From Jaltomata sinuosa (Eukaryota > Streptophyta > Magnoliopsida > Solanales > Solanaceae), in contig QJPP01001952.1 in assembly GCA_003996215.1 (NCBI GenBank), forward strand, positions 1 to 64,000: a stretch of 64,000 nucleotides of DNA, written 5' to 3'. Shown in pieces: positions 1 to 12,039 of the stretch. The notes under the pieces are model-generated. The model was not told the DNA's origin. It was given only the letters and a program-made list of their open reading frames with translations, and searched no databases. Numbering within the stretch: the first letter of the stretch is position 1; every line of letters starts with the position of its first letter. The translations under genes were made by a program, and so were the position numbers.

Positions 1-103
1 TTTGCTAGATAGTAGCCCATTACTAACTGTTCTGGGCTACGGGGATTGGTTCACCTACCGGGGGTTGTAGGTACCATCATGACCGAGAAATCGGGTCGTG
101 ACA
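1..103 (+). repeat. End of a Tekay-type LTR (foreign copy)
   Basis: The segment ends in the family's LTR terminus (CGGGTCGTGACA at 92-103) and, read backwards, nearly matches the terminal 100 bases of the E2 LTR that starts at 32465. What follows at 104 is not a primer-binding site but the middle of another LTR, so this is the right-hand end of an element lying mostly outside the window. The closest relative by eye is E2, not E1. Confidence 0.8.
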
Positions 104-2313
104 AATATGGGTATCGTTAGACTTGGTTTAACATATTATTTATATTTATGATAGTTTAATTGTCATTCGGGATCTCTCGGAGCGATTCAAGCTTTGGTGT
201 TGTTGTTCAGGCAGCTTGTCATCGGATGACAGGTAGGTTACCGTTTAAACTCCCTAGACTTAGCATATATCAGATAATATTGTACTAGCTGGTATCCTTG
301 GGTTGGGTTATTAGGTTGGTACCACAGACCCTGACCGCTTTTCCATGGTTCATCCCATTTCTTTCCTCCATTGTGTGTAGTATTCTTAGTAGTTGATATT
401 ATCACCCTTGTGGTCCTATGAGGCCTTGTTGACTCTGGAACATAGATGGTGGGATTATTGGGAATGTTCGCAAGTCCCGCACATAGAAATATACTTCTAG
501 GATGGTTGTGCTTGCTGAGTAGATGTGGAGCCTGTGCAGGGCTGTTAGGTTGATTGTGAGCTGCAGGGCGACTATTTGTGTTTGATCATATCATTCCCAT
601 GTACATAAAAATGATTTTCTACTCGATTTCTCTACGGTTTTGGCTTTGGGCCCACTATTTATGATTTCCAAATATTGCATGGTCTCGGGGGACCATTTTC
701 GGTAAAATGTGTTATGAATGGTTTGGTATCCCTTTTATGGATCTTCCTGGGGTAAGAAAGGTTAAAAGAGAGAGATGTCTCAGTTTTTGAATCCTATATT
801 GGACTCGTGTGGACCGAGGTGCTAGATTGGTTCCGTTATTGGCAAGTGATGGTTTTTAGACTCGATAAAGCCGAGCAACAGTCTGTTTACTACTTTGTTA
901 GACCCGGAGTCGCCCGGGCACCCTTGGAGGGAATTTTACTGCATTTATTTCATTGATTTAGACCTGGATAGGATTCAGGCATCCAATTTGAGCACTTATG
1001 ACCAGTTGGATCCAGTGGTACTCCGAATGGTATTTTGAGGTTAGAGTGTAGTATGCGGTCTACAAGTAGACCTCCATGGACCCTGTCATTTCGGACCATG
1101 TGCTACAAGAAAAAGGGTGACCAAGGGTAGGGGTTTACGGCAGAGCAGATGTACTCTGGAGAAGTCCTTCCATGGATCCCGCCTTTAGTGGACCTTTGGG
1201 GCACCAGAGGGGGTAACATACTGACACTGAGATTGCACGATCTTGGCATTTCATAGCATATCATTCAACTGTGTGAGGTAACACCCTTGTTTGTTGTTTG
1301 TTGATTGTATGCTCCGGCAGTATGAGATGCCGGAGGGTTTGTTTTCACTTATTTTTGTTCCTCGGTTGTATGGGCGGCCGGGGAAGTGTAGGTAGACTCT
1401 TGTTATTTTATTACAGGATCTTGTTCCCCATTACTGTTATAAGTGTGGAGTTGTATATTGCTAGGCTGTTAGTTTCTGGACTTGAAATTGATATAACTAG
1501 TCGATTGTTATTTCCTTTTTTCCGAGAATATCTACCTTTACTCTTCACCCTTTTTCCTTATACTTGAGGTTATCTGTGCACCGTCCATTTCTAGAACTTG
1601 TTATGTATACACTGTTATTGCAAAGATCGCAGGTGCGTCTTTTCTTAATTTCACCAGTGACTGTGTGTATATATCCTACTTGCTAGCCTTGTATGTTGTT
1701 ATGTTGTCTTCCCTCTAGGCTAGTTCCTGTGTACCTTTTCGTTGATTTTCGTGACTGCTTGTTTCTATTCTGTCTGTTATTACTCTTTTATCTTATATGT
1801 GCCCAGTTGGCCTATGATACCTACTGGGTACCTTATGCTTCGCATTTGGTGCACACACTACACCCTGAATCTTCTGGTGCAGATCCTAGTGTGAGTCATC
1901 GCCGCTAGCTCGTGGGAGACACATGCATGGTGTTATTTTGGTGATAGTCTGGACTGAGGGTGAGCTCTTGTCGACCGGGGCTTAGCTTTTTTTATCCTGT
2001 ATATTTTATACTCTATTACTACTCGGAGACAGCTATGTATATATTACTTTTGGACCATTGTACTCCTTATGTAGATCCGACTCTTATATGCTATGATACC
2101 AGGTTTTGGGCTTGGTTTGGTTTCCGCATTTCATATGTATTACTCTTGTTATCTATTTTCTTCATCTCGTTCCCTTGCTTCTGTTTATTTGAAATGTTAT
2201 TTTGCTTATACTGTTAGAAGGTAGCCCATTACTAACCGTTCCGGGCTACAGGGATTGGTTCGCCTACTGGGGGGTTGTAGGTGCCATCATGACCAAGAAA
2301 TTGGGTCGTGACA
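104..2313 (+). repeat. 5' LTR of E1 (3' two thirds only)
   Basis: Aligns to 9002-11196 of the 3' LTR, for example 'aatatgggta' at 104 and 9002, and ends in GTGACA just before the primer-binding site. The part of the LTR carrying the upstream promoter elements (equivalent to 7528-9001, with a TATA box at 8460) is absent here, so this LTR can no longer drive the element. Short reading frames such as 1298-1567 and 1960-2217 are hydrophobic translations of pyrimidine-rich LTR DNA and are not genes. Confidence 0.85.
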
Positions 2314-2316
2314 ACT

Positions 2317-2328
2317 TGGTATCAGAGC
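2317..2328 (+). other. Primer-binding site of E1 (tRNA-iMet type)
   Basis: TGGTATCAGAGC, the 12 bases complementary to the 3' end of plant initiator tRNA-Met, lies 3 bases after the LTR terminus. This fixes the LTR boundary and the + orientation of E1. Confidence 0.93.
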
Positions 2329-2527
2329 TCCAGGTTCACCAATGTCATCGGTATAGGAGCCAATGTCTAGCAGAGTCCTGCGGATCGGGGCGGAGATATC
2401 CGTTCTCAATCTTCGGGAGGATATAGTGACATCTTTGTAAGAATTTGACTTTTCTTATTTCTATCTCGTGTGTAGTAACCTTGAAAGTTCCTGGAAATCT
2501 CACTTAATCTGGTTCACTCTTCCGCAA

Positions 2528-3939
2528 ATAGTTCATACGAGATCTTCAGCTTCAGGTGGAGGAGAGCTTCCTGCCCCTGTGCCTCCAACTCTAGCTAGGG
2601 GTCATGGTGGTCGCAAGGGTAAAGGTAGGGGTCATCCCAGATCAGTGGCACCAGCTAGAGCTGCTAGAATTAAGATAGAGCCTGAGCCTGATAATGAGCC
2701 CGAGTTTGCTCCTGAGCAGCATCATGTGGACCTAGGGATAGCCCAGGTACCACCAGCTCTCGTACCATCTCCAACATCAGTTTCTCTGCCAGCTTCAGTC
2801 CCAGCTTAGTCTTCGAATATTAAGGGTTTACTTGTTCAGTTATTGGGTATGATTGGAGAGCGACCTTCTGAGGTAGCACAAACACTCGTTCAGGGGCCAG
2901 CCCTAGGTGTTAAGAGTTCAAGAGCGCAGCCTGCTACCGTGGCTCCCCATGCCGAGGTTGTTCCGATCCCTTAAGTTGCACAACCTCTTGCTCCTCACCC
3001 AGCTATGAAAGATGGGAAGCAGAAGGCTTTGGGTAGGTTCTTGCAATTGGCACCGCCAAGGTTTGCTGGTACATCGGGTCAAGACCACCATGATTTTATC
3101 ACTACCTGCGAGGAGATGTTGCACCATTTGGGATTATTAGAGACTTACGGGGTTGGCTACACTACCTATCAGCTGAAGGGCCTAGTGAAGTTATAGTAGA
3201 GGGTGCAGGTTTCTTGTAGATCTTCTACATCGCCTCCTTTGACCTGGTCTGAGTTCCATGAGGCCTTTATGGCCAAGTTCTTGCCTCAAAGTGATCGTGA
3301 GCATCGCAGGGAGCAGTTTACTCGGCTTATATAGGGGTCTATGACCGTATCTGAGTATGAGACCTGTTTTCATTACTTATCACCATTTGGAGCTATGATC
3401 ATTCCTACTGAGCCAGACAGGATTCACAGGTTTGTTTAGGGATTGAGGTTAGAATTTAGAGAGCCAGCTGAGATATTGGTTGCCAGTTGTAGTTCATTTT
3501 AGGCCATTGCGGATTATGCTCGCACGATAGAGGAAATGCATTGTTATGACTCTGAGGCCAGAGATAAGAGGCTTGGACATCAGGGTGGCTACATTGGTTC
3601 CCGTCAGGGGGTAGAGGATCGGTCCAGTAGGGCCGAGGTTATTAGCCACATCAGTATCAGGGATAGTCCAGTCGACCAGTTCAGGCTTCAATTAGGGCTA
3701 TGGGTGGCACTCCGTTTGAGCAGGGTCAGAGTAGCAATCAGGGCCAGAGAAGTCAGTCTTCGAGGGATGCATCTTCCGGGGAATCAGGCTGTGGTGGCCA
3801 TTCAGGTTCTACCGGTCCATCTCAACATTTTAGGCCGTCAGAGACTTGCTATGAGTGTAGGGTGGTAGGTCACTATGAGAGAGATTGCCCCCAGAGGGGT
3901 ACAATTCAGCCAGCCGCTCCGCCGGTAGAGCCTTTATAA
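2528..3939 (+). pseudogene. E1 gag (capsid/nucleocapsid), broken
   Basis: Gag packages element RNA into cytoplasmic particles. The N-terminus matches the E2 gag (arginine/serine start, basic linker rich in Arg and Pro), but the initiator is ATA at 2528 instead of ATG. A capsid-like stretch around 3005-3196 carries FAGTSGQD and CEEMLHHLGLLE. A CX2CX4HX4C zinc knuckle (CYECRVVGHYERDC) is intact at 3847-3888. In-frame stops lie at 2807, 3194, 3197, 3332, 3437 and 3500, plus one near 2973. A frame change falls between about 3600 and 3700, so the knuckle is in another frame from the capsid. Six of the stops are one transition away from the E2 codon (CAG or TGG). Not translatable. Confidence 0.88.
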
Positions 3940-5960
3940 GCAGTTTAGCTTCGAGCTAGAGGGGGTGGTGGTCAAGCTAAATGTGGTACCCCGCATGGCA
4001 GAGCAGGTGGTAGGGATGACGGTCGGGCAGGTGGAGGTCATCGTCAGTTCTATGCGATACCTGGGAGACCCGAGGCAGAGGCCTCAGATATCATGATCAC
4101 ATGTATGATTTTTGTATGTCATCATCCAGCTTATGCTTTGTTTTATCCTGTATCCACTTGTTCATATATATCTACCTACTTTCTGCCTTGTTTGGGGTTG
4201 GCTAGTAAGCTATTATCTGTTGTTTCCCTTTCGACCCCAGTAGAAGATTCTTTAGTAGTGGATAAGATTGTGAGATCCTGTGTAATATCTGTTGGTGATT
4301 TGGAGACTTTGGGTGATTTGATGCTCCTTGATATGTTATATTTTGATGTGATACTGGGCATGGACTGGTTATCCCCTCACCATGTAGTTTTGGATTGTTA
4401 TGCCAAGACCGTTACCATAGCCGTGCCCGGTGTATCCCTGGAAGTGTGGTAGGGTTCTGTTATCCATGCACCATCTGGGATCATCTCTTATCTTCGAGTT
4501 AGGAAGTTGATTTCCCGTAGGTGTTTATCTTATGTAGCATATTTTTGAGATGCTAGTGTTGACCCTTCATCTCCTGAGTCTGTTCTTGTGGTTAGAGACT
4601 TCCTAGATGTATTCCTTGCCGACCTGCCAGGCCTTCCACCTGAGAGAGATGTTGATTTTTCCATTGAGTTAGAGCCGGGCACCAGGCCTATTTCTATTCC
4701 CCCCTATCGTATGACTCCTGCTGAGTTGAGAGAGCTTAAGGAGCAGCTCCAGGATTTGTTAGCGAAGGGGTTCATTATACTGAGTGTGTCTCCTTCGGGT
4801 GCTCCTGTCCTCTTTGTGAAGAAGAAGGATGGGTCGATGCGAATGTGTATTGACTATTGTCAGTTGAATAAGGTGACAGTGAAGAATATGTATCTGATGC
4901 CGAGGATTGATGACTTGTTTGATCAGTCCAGGGTTCAGCCATGTTTTTGAAGATATATTTGAGGTCCAATTACCATCAGTTGAGGATTAGGGTGGAGGAC
5001 ATCCTTAAAACAATATTCATGACATGTTATGGCCACTATAAGTTCCTGGTGATGTCTTTTGGGTTGACTAATGCCCCCGCAACCTTTATTGATTTGATGC
5101 ATAGGGTTCTTAGACCATACTTGAATATGTTCGTGATAGTCTTCATTGATGACATTCTGATATACTCGAGGAGTAGGGACGAGCATAAGCAGTACTTGAG
5201 GACTGTACTTCAGACTTTGAGAGATCATTGGCTTTATGCCAAGTTCTCAAAGTGTGAGTTTTGGCTTGAGTCAGTTGCATTCCTAGGACACGTGGTGTCT
5301 AAGGATGGGATTAGAGTTTATCCGGGTAAGATTTCTGCGTTTCGTGATTGGCCTAGTCCTACTACTCCTACAGAGGTTCACAGCTTTGTTGGTTTAGCCG
5401 GGTACTACAGACGGTTCGTTGAGGGATTTTCTTCCATAGAATCACCCTTGACTATGCTGACTAGGAAGGATGTTCCATTTCAGTGGTCGAATCAGTGCGA
5501 GGATAGCTTTCAAAGGCTTAAGGCCTTATTGACTTCAGCTCTAGTTTTGACTTTACTGGTTCAGGGTCAAAGTGTCTCCGTGTATTATGATGCTTCAGGG
5601 GTCAATCTTGGTTGTGTGTTGATGCAACAGGGTCGAGTGATAGCATATGCGTCAAGACAACTAAAGGTTCACGAGCACAACTACCCCACTCATGACTTGG
5701 AGTTGGCGGTGGTAGTCTTCACACTGAAGATCTGGAGGCACTACTTATATGGAGTTTATTGTGAGATATTCACCGATCACCGTAGTCTTCAGTACATTAC
5801 AAGTCAGTGGGAGCTAACTCGAGGAAGAGGAGGTGGATTGAGCTACTGAAGGACTATGATATCACTATTCTATACCATCCAGGCAAGGCAAACGTGGTAG
5901 TGGATTCCTTGAGTCGGAAGGCGGTGAGTATGGGCAGCCTAGCTTTACTTTTAGTTTCTG
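3940..5960 (+). pseudogene. E1 pol: protease, reverse transcriptase, RNase H, broken
   Basis: Continues the gag frame after stops. The protease motif reads ALFYPVST at about 4135-4158, where E2 has ALFDPGST, so the catalytic aspartate is now Tyr (4144-4146) and the glycine is Val (4150-4152); the protease is dead. Stops follow at 4450 (CAG to TAG) and 4546 (CGA to TGA). Reverse transcriptase starts near 4588 and shifts frame around 4925-4945. The catalytic FIDD lies with its two Asp codons at 5148-5153. RNase H keeps YYDAS, DLELAV and TDHRSL, so its acidic residues are present. Another frameshift near 5815-5830 leads into the connection to integrase. The 302-residue open stretch 4941-5849 is the longest surviving pol piece in E1. 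Confidence 0.9.
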
Positions 5961-7260
5961 AGTGACCATTAGCCTTGGACATCCAGTCCATGGCTAACCG
6001 ATTGGTTAGGATTGACTTGTCTGATCCTAGAAGAGTTCTTGCCTGTGTCGAGGTCCGTTCTACTCTAGTTGATCAGATTTAGAACCGACAGTTTGAGGAT
6101 CAGAGTTTGTGTGACCTTCGGGATCAGGTAGTTCAGGGTGACCCTAGATGGGCTACTTTAGGTTCTGATGGTATTGTGAGGTTTGATGGCCGACTTTGTG
6201 TTCCCAGGGTTGGTGATTTGATTCAGTTGGTACTCTGTGAGGCACATTGTTCTAAATACTCTATTCATTCTGGCACAGCAAAGATTTGAGATAGATTTAC
6301 TGGTGATGTGGTATGAAGTAGGATGTAGCACAGTTTGTATCTCGGTGCTTGAACTGTCAGCAGGTGAAGTTTGAGCACATGAGGCCTGGTGGTTTGTTGC
6401 AGAGACTTCCTATTCCTGAGTAGAAGTAGGAAGGTATTAATATTGGTTTACCTTGTACTACTCGGTGTTTTGATTCCATTTGGGTGATTGTGGATCGGCT
6501 GACTAAGGCGGCCCACTTCTTGCCAGTTCAGACTTTCTACGGTGATGAGAGGTTAGCCCAGATCTATATTTGTAAGGTTGTTCGGTTGCACGGGGTCCCA
6601 GCTTCTATTATTTCAGACGGCAGCACGCAGTTCACATCTCAGTTTTGGAGAGCTATATAGAGAGATTTGGGTATGAAGGTTCAACTTAGTACCGCTTTCC
6701 ACCCTCAGATAGATGGCCAGTACGAGAGGACTATTCAGGTCTTGGAGGACATGCTTCGAGCTTGTGTACTTGACTTTGGAGGTTCATGGGATCAGTTTGT
6801 GCCATTGGCCGAGTTTGCTTATAATAATAGTTTCCATTCGAGCATCGACATGGAGCCTTTCGAGGCTTTGTATGGTAGGCATTGCAGATCACCAATTGGT
6901 TGGTTCAATGGGTTAGAGTCCAGACCGCTGAGTACAGATTTGCTTAGAGATTCCTTAGATTGAGTCTATTTAATTCAGGAAAGACTTAGAGCATCCCAGA
7001 GTAGGCAGAAGAGCTATGCTAATCGTAGACTTTATGCCTTGGAGTTCACTGTTGGTGACTTGGTTTTCCTTTGAGTATCTCCCATGAAGGGCGTGGTGAG
7101 ATTTGGTCGGCGGGGCAAGCTTAGCCACAGGTTTATTAGGACATTTTAGATTCTACAGAGGGTTGGTAGTGATGCCTACATGTTAGCTTTGTCACCGATA
7201 TATTCAGTTGTTCACCCAGTTTTTCATGTCTCGACGGGGCACCGTTATGTGCCAGATGAG
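5961..7260 (+). pseudogene. E1 integrase, broken
   Basis: Integrase inserts the DNA copy into the genome. The N-terminal zinc region reads EAHCSKYSIHSG near 6238-6275. The segment that should hold the first catalytic Asp (T-I-D-F in E2 near 28395) is shortened: at 6432-6455 the sequence runs straight from EGIN to GLP, so that Asp is missing. The second Asp survives in ISDGSTQF (about 6610) and the Glu in GQYERTIQ (about 6715-6740). Stops occur at 6080 and 6658 (both CAG to TAG), 6289 and 6961, with a frame change between about 6290 and 6470. Loss of a catalytic residue plus the frameshifts make it non-functional. Confidence 0.87.
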
Positions 7261-7524
7261 TTTCATGTGTTGCATTGAGATTTGGTTCAGCTAGATGAGA
7301 GTTTGTCATTTGTTGAGGAGCCGATAGCTATTCTGTACAGAGATATCAGGAGGTTGAGATCTAGAGATATTCCAGTTGTGAAGGTTCACTGGAGACATCG
7401 TCCGATTGAGGAGGCTACTTGGGAGACTGAGAGTGAGTTGCGTGCTAAGTATCCACAGTTGTTCGAGCCTTCAGGTACTCCCTTTTTCTTTACGTTCGAG
7501 GACGGAAGTCTTTTTAGTAGTTGA
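7261..7524 (+). pseudogene. E1 integrase C-terminal chromodomain
   Basis: Readable through 7282-7524 without a stop. It carries VKVHWRHRPIEEATWETE and KYPQLFE, the pattern of the chromodomain at the end of chromovirus integrases, which is thought to direct insertion into chromatin bearing particular histone marks. It matches the E2 copy at 27384-27611. It lacks its own start and is cut off from the integrase core by stops, so it is a preserved remnant rather than a gene. Confidence 0.85.
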
Positions 7525-7527
7525 TAT

Positions 7528-10500
7528 TGTGATGACCCTTCCAGTCATATTCGCGTTTACATATTTATTGTACTGTTAAAACATTTTTTTAGCGGCCCCA
7601 AGTAATTTATGGCTTCCTGGGACCTGTAATTTTGTTCCCTGGTCATTCATTTGGTTGTTTTGCCCTTTTTCCTATTTTAGAGCTTTAACTTAGAATATCA
7701 TTGACTTTAGTCAACATTCTTAGCTTACGTGCTCGGAATTGAATTCTGACGATTCCGTTAGCTCCAGAGCATTGAGTTTGGTCTAGTTGGACATTTATTT
7801 GAGGCCTGAGAACCTCCAGTGTGGGTTTTGTGTAGTTTTCTCAGTTTTCAGGCCGTTTAGAGTTGAAAGTGTAACTTTGGGTGACTTTCGATGACCGGAG
7901 TATCAGATTCAAAATTCGACGATTCTATCAGCTTTGAAATGATGCGTTTAGGTTAGGGAGGTGGTTTGTAGGGTTCGAGAAGCTTTCGGCTTTGTTTCGT
8001 CTTGGTTTGTGTGTATTAGCCAAGTTGAACTTGAAACTTTGACTTTAGTCAACATTCGGAGAAGACAACCTCGGATGGACATTCTGACAGCACTGTTAGT
8101 TTGGAGTGTCAACTTTGGTCTAGGAGGACCTTTGGTTAGGGTTACGGGTGTGCCAGACTAATTTCGAGCCTTTAAGTTCCCTTCCGTTAGTGTTGACTTG
8201 TGTTAACATTTCTCCGAAACTACCTCGTAAGGATGTTTCATCGATTCCGTTGAGTCCGGAATGTCGTTTCCACTTTATTAGCATTATTGGTTTTTGAATA
8301 TTGGTTTTCGATTGTGCCTGGAATGCCCCGTAGAGTTTTCAAAAATTGCATAAAATAGTTGCAGGCCTAGCCTTCAGCGCCAACGGCGCCTAGGCAGTGC
8401 GATCGTGCTGGCCTGTGGCAGGCCTTGAGCACCGATGGCGCTGGTCAATTTACAGCAACTATATATTTCGTTGCCTTCATTTTCCATCCTTATTCTTCCA
8501 TTTTCCCCAATATTGAACACACCCAAACAATCTCCAAATTTCTCCCAAAACCAGTGCACCCTTGGAGGATTCCCGAGCCCTCGATAAATACGTATTCCGT
8601 TGTTTTCTTGGTAAGTTTTCCCCCCTTCTCCTAGGTTGTCTTCCCCTATTATCCAAAACTCCATTGTGTAAATTCTTGAAGCTTGGCTTTGCTTGTAGAT
8701 TCTGCCCCCCTTCGTGGCTGCATGTTCGTGGGCTCGTTCTGTCCACACCCTTGGCTAAATTCTCTTACTTGGTAAGTGACTCTTGCCTATTTCTGATTTT
8801 CTTTCCCTAAATTTACTTAATTGGGTTCTTGGATTCTTGGGGCTGTTGGGGCTCGAAATTGCTACCCAATTCCTTTGATTATCTTGGCATGTACTCCCTT
8901 GGTCTCGATGACCATTTTGCATATTTTCATTTTCAATTTTAGGTTGTGGGGCCTACAGGCCTGCCGGTGAGCCAAATTTTGACCCGGCTACAATGGTAGC
9001 AATATGGGTATTGTTAGACTCATTTTAACGTATTACTTATGTTTATGATAGTTTGATTGTCATTCGGGATCTCTCAGAGCGATTCGGGCTTGGGCATTGT
9101 TGTTCAGGCAGCTTGTCATCGAACGACAGGTAGGTTACGGTTTAAACTCCCTAGACTTAGCATATATCAGATAAAATTATACTAGCTGGCATCCTTGGGT
9201 TGGATTATTAGGTTGGTACCACAAACCCTGACCGTTTTTCCATAGTTCATCCCATTTCTTTCCTCCGTCGTGTGTAGTGTTCTTAGTAGTTGATATTATC
9301 ACCCTTGTGGTCCTGTGAGACCTTGTTAACTCTGGAACATACATGGTGGGACTATTGGGAATGTCCGCGAGTCCCGGACAAAGAAATATCCTTCTAGGCT
9401 GGTTATGCTTGCTGAGTAGCTGTGGAGCCTGTGCAGGGCTGTTAGGTTGATTGTGAGCTGCGGGGCGGCTATTTGTGTTTGATTATATCATTCCCATGCA
9501 CATAAAAAAGATTTTCTACTCGATTTCTCTATGATTTTGGCTTCGAGACCACTACTTATGATTTCCAAACCGTGCATAGTCTCAGGGGCCCATTTTCGGT
9601 AAATTGTGTTATGAACGGTTTGGTATCCCTTTTATGGATCTTCTTGGGGTAAGAAAGGGTAAAAGAGAGAGATATCTAAGTTTTTGTATCCTATATTGGA
9701 CTCGGGTGGACCGAGGTGCTAGATTGGTTCCGTTATTGGCAAGTGATGGTTTTTAGACTCGGTATAGTCGAGCATCAGTCTGTTTACTACTGTTTTAGAC
9801 CCAGAGACGCCCGGGCACTCGTGGAGGGATTTTTAATGCATTTATTTTATTGATTGAGACCTAGATAGAATTCAGGCATCCATTTCGAGAACTTATGACT
9901 AGTTGGATCCGGTGGTTCTCCAGATAGTATTTTGAGGTTAGAGTGTAATATGTGGTCTATGAGTAGATCTCCATGGACCCTGTCATTCCAGACCAAGTGC
10001 TATAGGCAAAAGGGTGACCAAAGGTAGGGGTTTACGGTGAAGCAGATGTACTCGGGAAAAGTCCTTCCATGGATCCCGCCTTTACTGGACCTTTGGGGCA
10101 CCAGAGGGGATAACATACTGACACTGAGATTACACGATCTTGGCATTTTGTAGCATATCATTCATCTATGTGAGGTACCACCCTTGTTTGCTGTTTGTTG
10201 ATTGTACGCTCCGGTAGTATGGTATGCCGGAGGGTTTGTTTTCACTTGTTTGTGTTCCTCAGTTATATGGGCGGACGTGGGACTGTAGGTAGACTCTTGT
10301 TATTTTATTACAGAATTGTTCCCCGTTACTGTTATAAGCGTGGAGTTGGATATTGCTAGGTTGTTAGTTTCTGGACTTGAAATTAATATGACTAGTTGAT
10401 TGTTGTTTCCTATATTCCAATCATGTCTACCTTTACTCTCCACTCCTTTGCCTTATACTTGAGGTTAATGGTACAACATCTATTTCTAGAACTTGTTATG

Positions 10501-11196
10501 TATACACTGTTATTGCAAGGATCCCAGGTGCGTCTTTTCTTACTTTCACCTGTGCCTGTGTGTATATATCTACTTGCTAGCCTTGTATGCTGTTTTTTTC
10601 TCTTCCCTCTGGGCTAGTTCTTGCGTACTTTTACATTGATTTTCGTGACTGCTTATTTCTATTCTGTTTGTTATTACTCTTTTATCTTATATGTTCCTAG
10701 TCGACCTATGATATCTACTGGGTACCTTATACTTCGCATTTGGTGCTCATCCTACACCCTGCATCTTCTGGTGCAGATCCTAGTGTGAGCCATCACCGCT
10801 AGCTCGTGGGAGTCTCGTGCATAGTGCTGTTTTGGACTGAGGGTAAGCTCTTGTTGACCGGGGCTTAGCTTTAGTGTATAATGTATATTTTGTACTCTAT
10901 TACTACTCGGAGACAGCTTTGTATATATTACTTTTGGACCCTTGTACTCCTTATGTAGATCCAGCTCTTATAAGCTATGATACCAGGTTTTGGGTTTGGT
11001 TTAGTTTCCACATTTCATATGTATTACTCTTGTTATCTATTTTCTTCATCTCGTTCCCTTACTTCTATTTATTTAAACTGTTCTTTCGCTTATACTATTA
11101 GAAGGTAGTCCATTACTAACCATTCCGGGATACGGGGATTGGTTTGCCTACTGGGGGTTGTAGGTGCCATCATGACCGAGAAATCGAGTCGTGACA
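7528..11196 (+). repeat. 3' LTR of E1 (3.67 kb, complete)
   Basis: Begins TGTGATGACCC directly after the pol end and finishes GTGACA. The start is fixed by the equivalent TGTAATGACCC start of the E2 LTRs. The first 1.47 kb has no partner in the 5' LTR. It contains GC-rich palindromic sequence at 8370-8450 followed by a TATA box, the expected U3 layout. No clear polypurine tract is seen; only a short AGTAGTTGATA precedes it. The reading frames at 8374-8810, 10396-10617 and 10874-11101 are LTR DNA, not genes. Confidence 0.87.
8460..8468 (+). promoter_or_regulatory. TATA box of the E1 3' LTR
   Basis: TATATATTT within CAGCAACTATATATTTCG, about 930 bases into the LTR and just after the GC-rich palindromic stretch. 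The E3 LTR has the same arrangement (CAGCAACTATATAATTC on the minus strand at 41901). Conservation in two separate copies supports a real core promoter. Transcription would start around 8490 and read out into O. Confidence 0.6.
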
Positions 11197-11279
11197 CGTA
11201 GCCGTTTGATGTGAAGGCCCTCATATCCATTTGCGGCATTCTCTTGAATGTGATATCCTTCGCGAATATTGGTAGTAGT

Positions 11280-11925
11280 CTTTGCATATGTTTTTGGGGC
11301 AAGTCTTGCGCATCATCCATATCGACGCGACTAACATATATTCCCTGAATTGTCAGGCTTTGGGTAATCTAGCACATCATCCAACTTTGGATAGAGGCGT
11401 CTTACAAATTCCTTTAATTTGTCAACTTTGAGTAATCTGACACATCATCCGACTTTGGATCGAGGCGGCTTACAGATGTCCTTCGAATTGCCAGTTTTTG
11501 GGTAATCCTGTACTTTTATCCGATCTTGGATGTAACGCGACTTACATATTTCATTTGAATTTCTAGCCTTTGGGTAGTCCTGCACAATATCAACGTGGAT
11601 ATGTCGTGTCTTATAGATAACCCTTGGACTATCTATTTTTGGTAGTCTTGCACTTTATCAAATTTAAGATATTATTGCGACTTACGCATTACCCTTGAAC
11701 TTTCAATCTTCAAGCGATCTTGCACACTATCCGATTTCATATAGCGCTGTGTCTTACATATAACTCTTAGTCTTTCAAGTTTTGGTCAATGTTGCACACT
11801 ATCTGGTTTTGAACATCATTGTGGCTTACATACAACCTTTGGCCTTCCGACTTTTGGAGATCCAGTTCATTGTCCGATTTGGATGGCATCTTGCAGACAT
11901 CCTTCAGACTATATATGCTTTCGAC
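11280..11925. repeat. Tandem array, about 71-bp unit, roughly 9 diverged copies
   Basis: Units start at about 11351, 11421, 11490, 11563, 11632, 11703, 11775 and 11846 (spacings 69-73), with an earlier copy at about 11286. Each carries a variant of 'cttttgggtaatcttgcac', then a 'ccgatttggat' core, then 'gcgacttac'. Copies are clearly diverged, so the array is old. It lies in the inferred 3' region of O and shares no unit with the next array. Confidence 0.85.
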
Positions 11926-12039
11926 CTCGATAGCAAGCGTTATTTGATCATCTGGGGTGACAAGGCCTTTGCCACAAGATCAAATACAACTGCATCTTCT
12001 GGCGATTGATGCTCTTTAATTTATAAACATCCTTTGGCA

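Larger units (their letters stand above)
104..11196 (+). mobile_element. E1: decayed Tekay/Del-type chromovirus, 5' LTR interrupted
   Basis: A Ty3/gypsy LTR retrotransposon on the + strand. Order: partial 5' LTR (104-2313), tRNA-iMet primer site, gag, protease, reverse transcriptase, RNase H, integrase, chromodomain, and full 3' LTR (7528-11196). The chromodomain after the integrase and the long LTRs place it among Tekay/Del chromoviruses, from knowledge of the family. The first 1.47 kb of the 5' LTR is not joined to the rest; at that point a foreign LTR end (1-103) abuts. The two LTRs differ at roughly one base in ten over the first 200 aligned bases, which makes it clearly older than E2. 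The 5 bases after the right end are CGTAG; the matching left copy would lie off-window. Confidence 0.9.

Noticed and set aside
2317..2328. tRNA gene at the primer sites (also 20112, 32450, 38942)
   Set aside because: Only 12-18 bases complementary to a tRNA 3' end are present, with no tRNA body.
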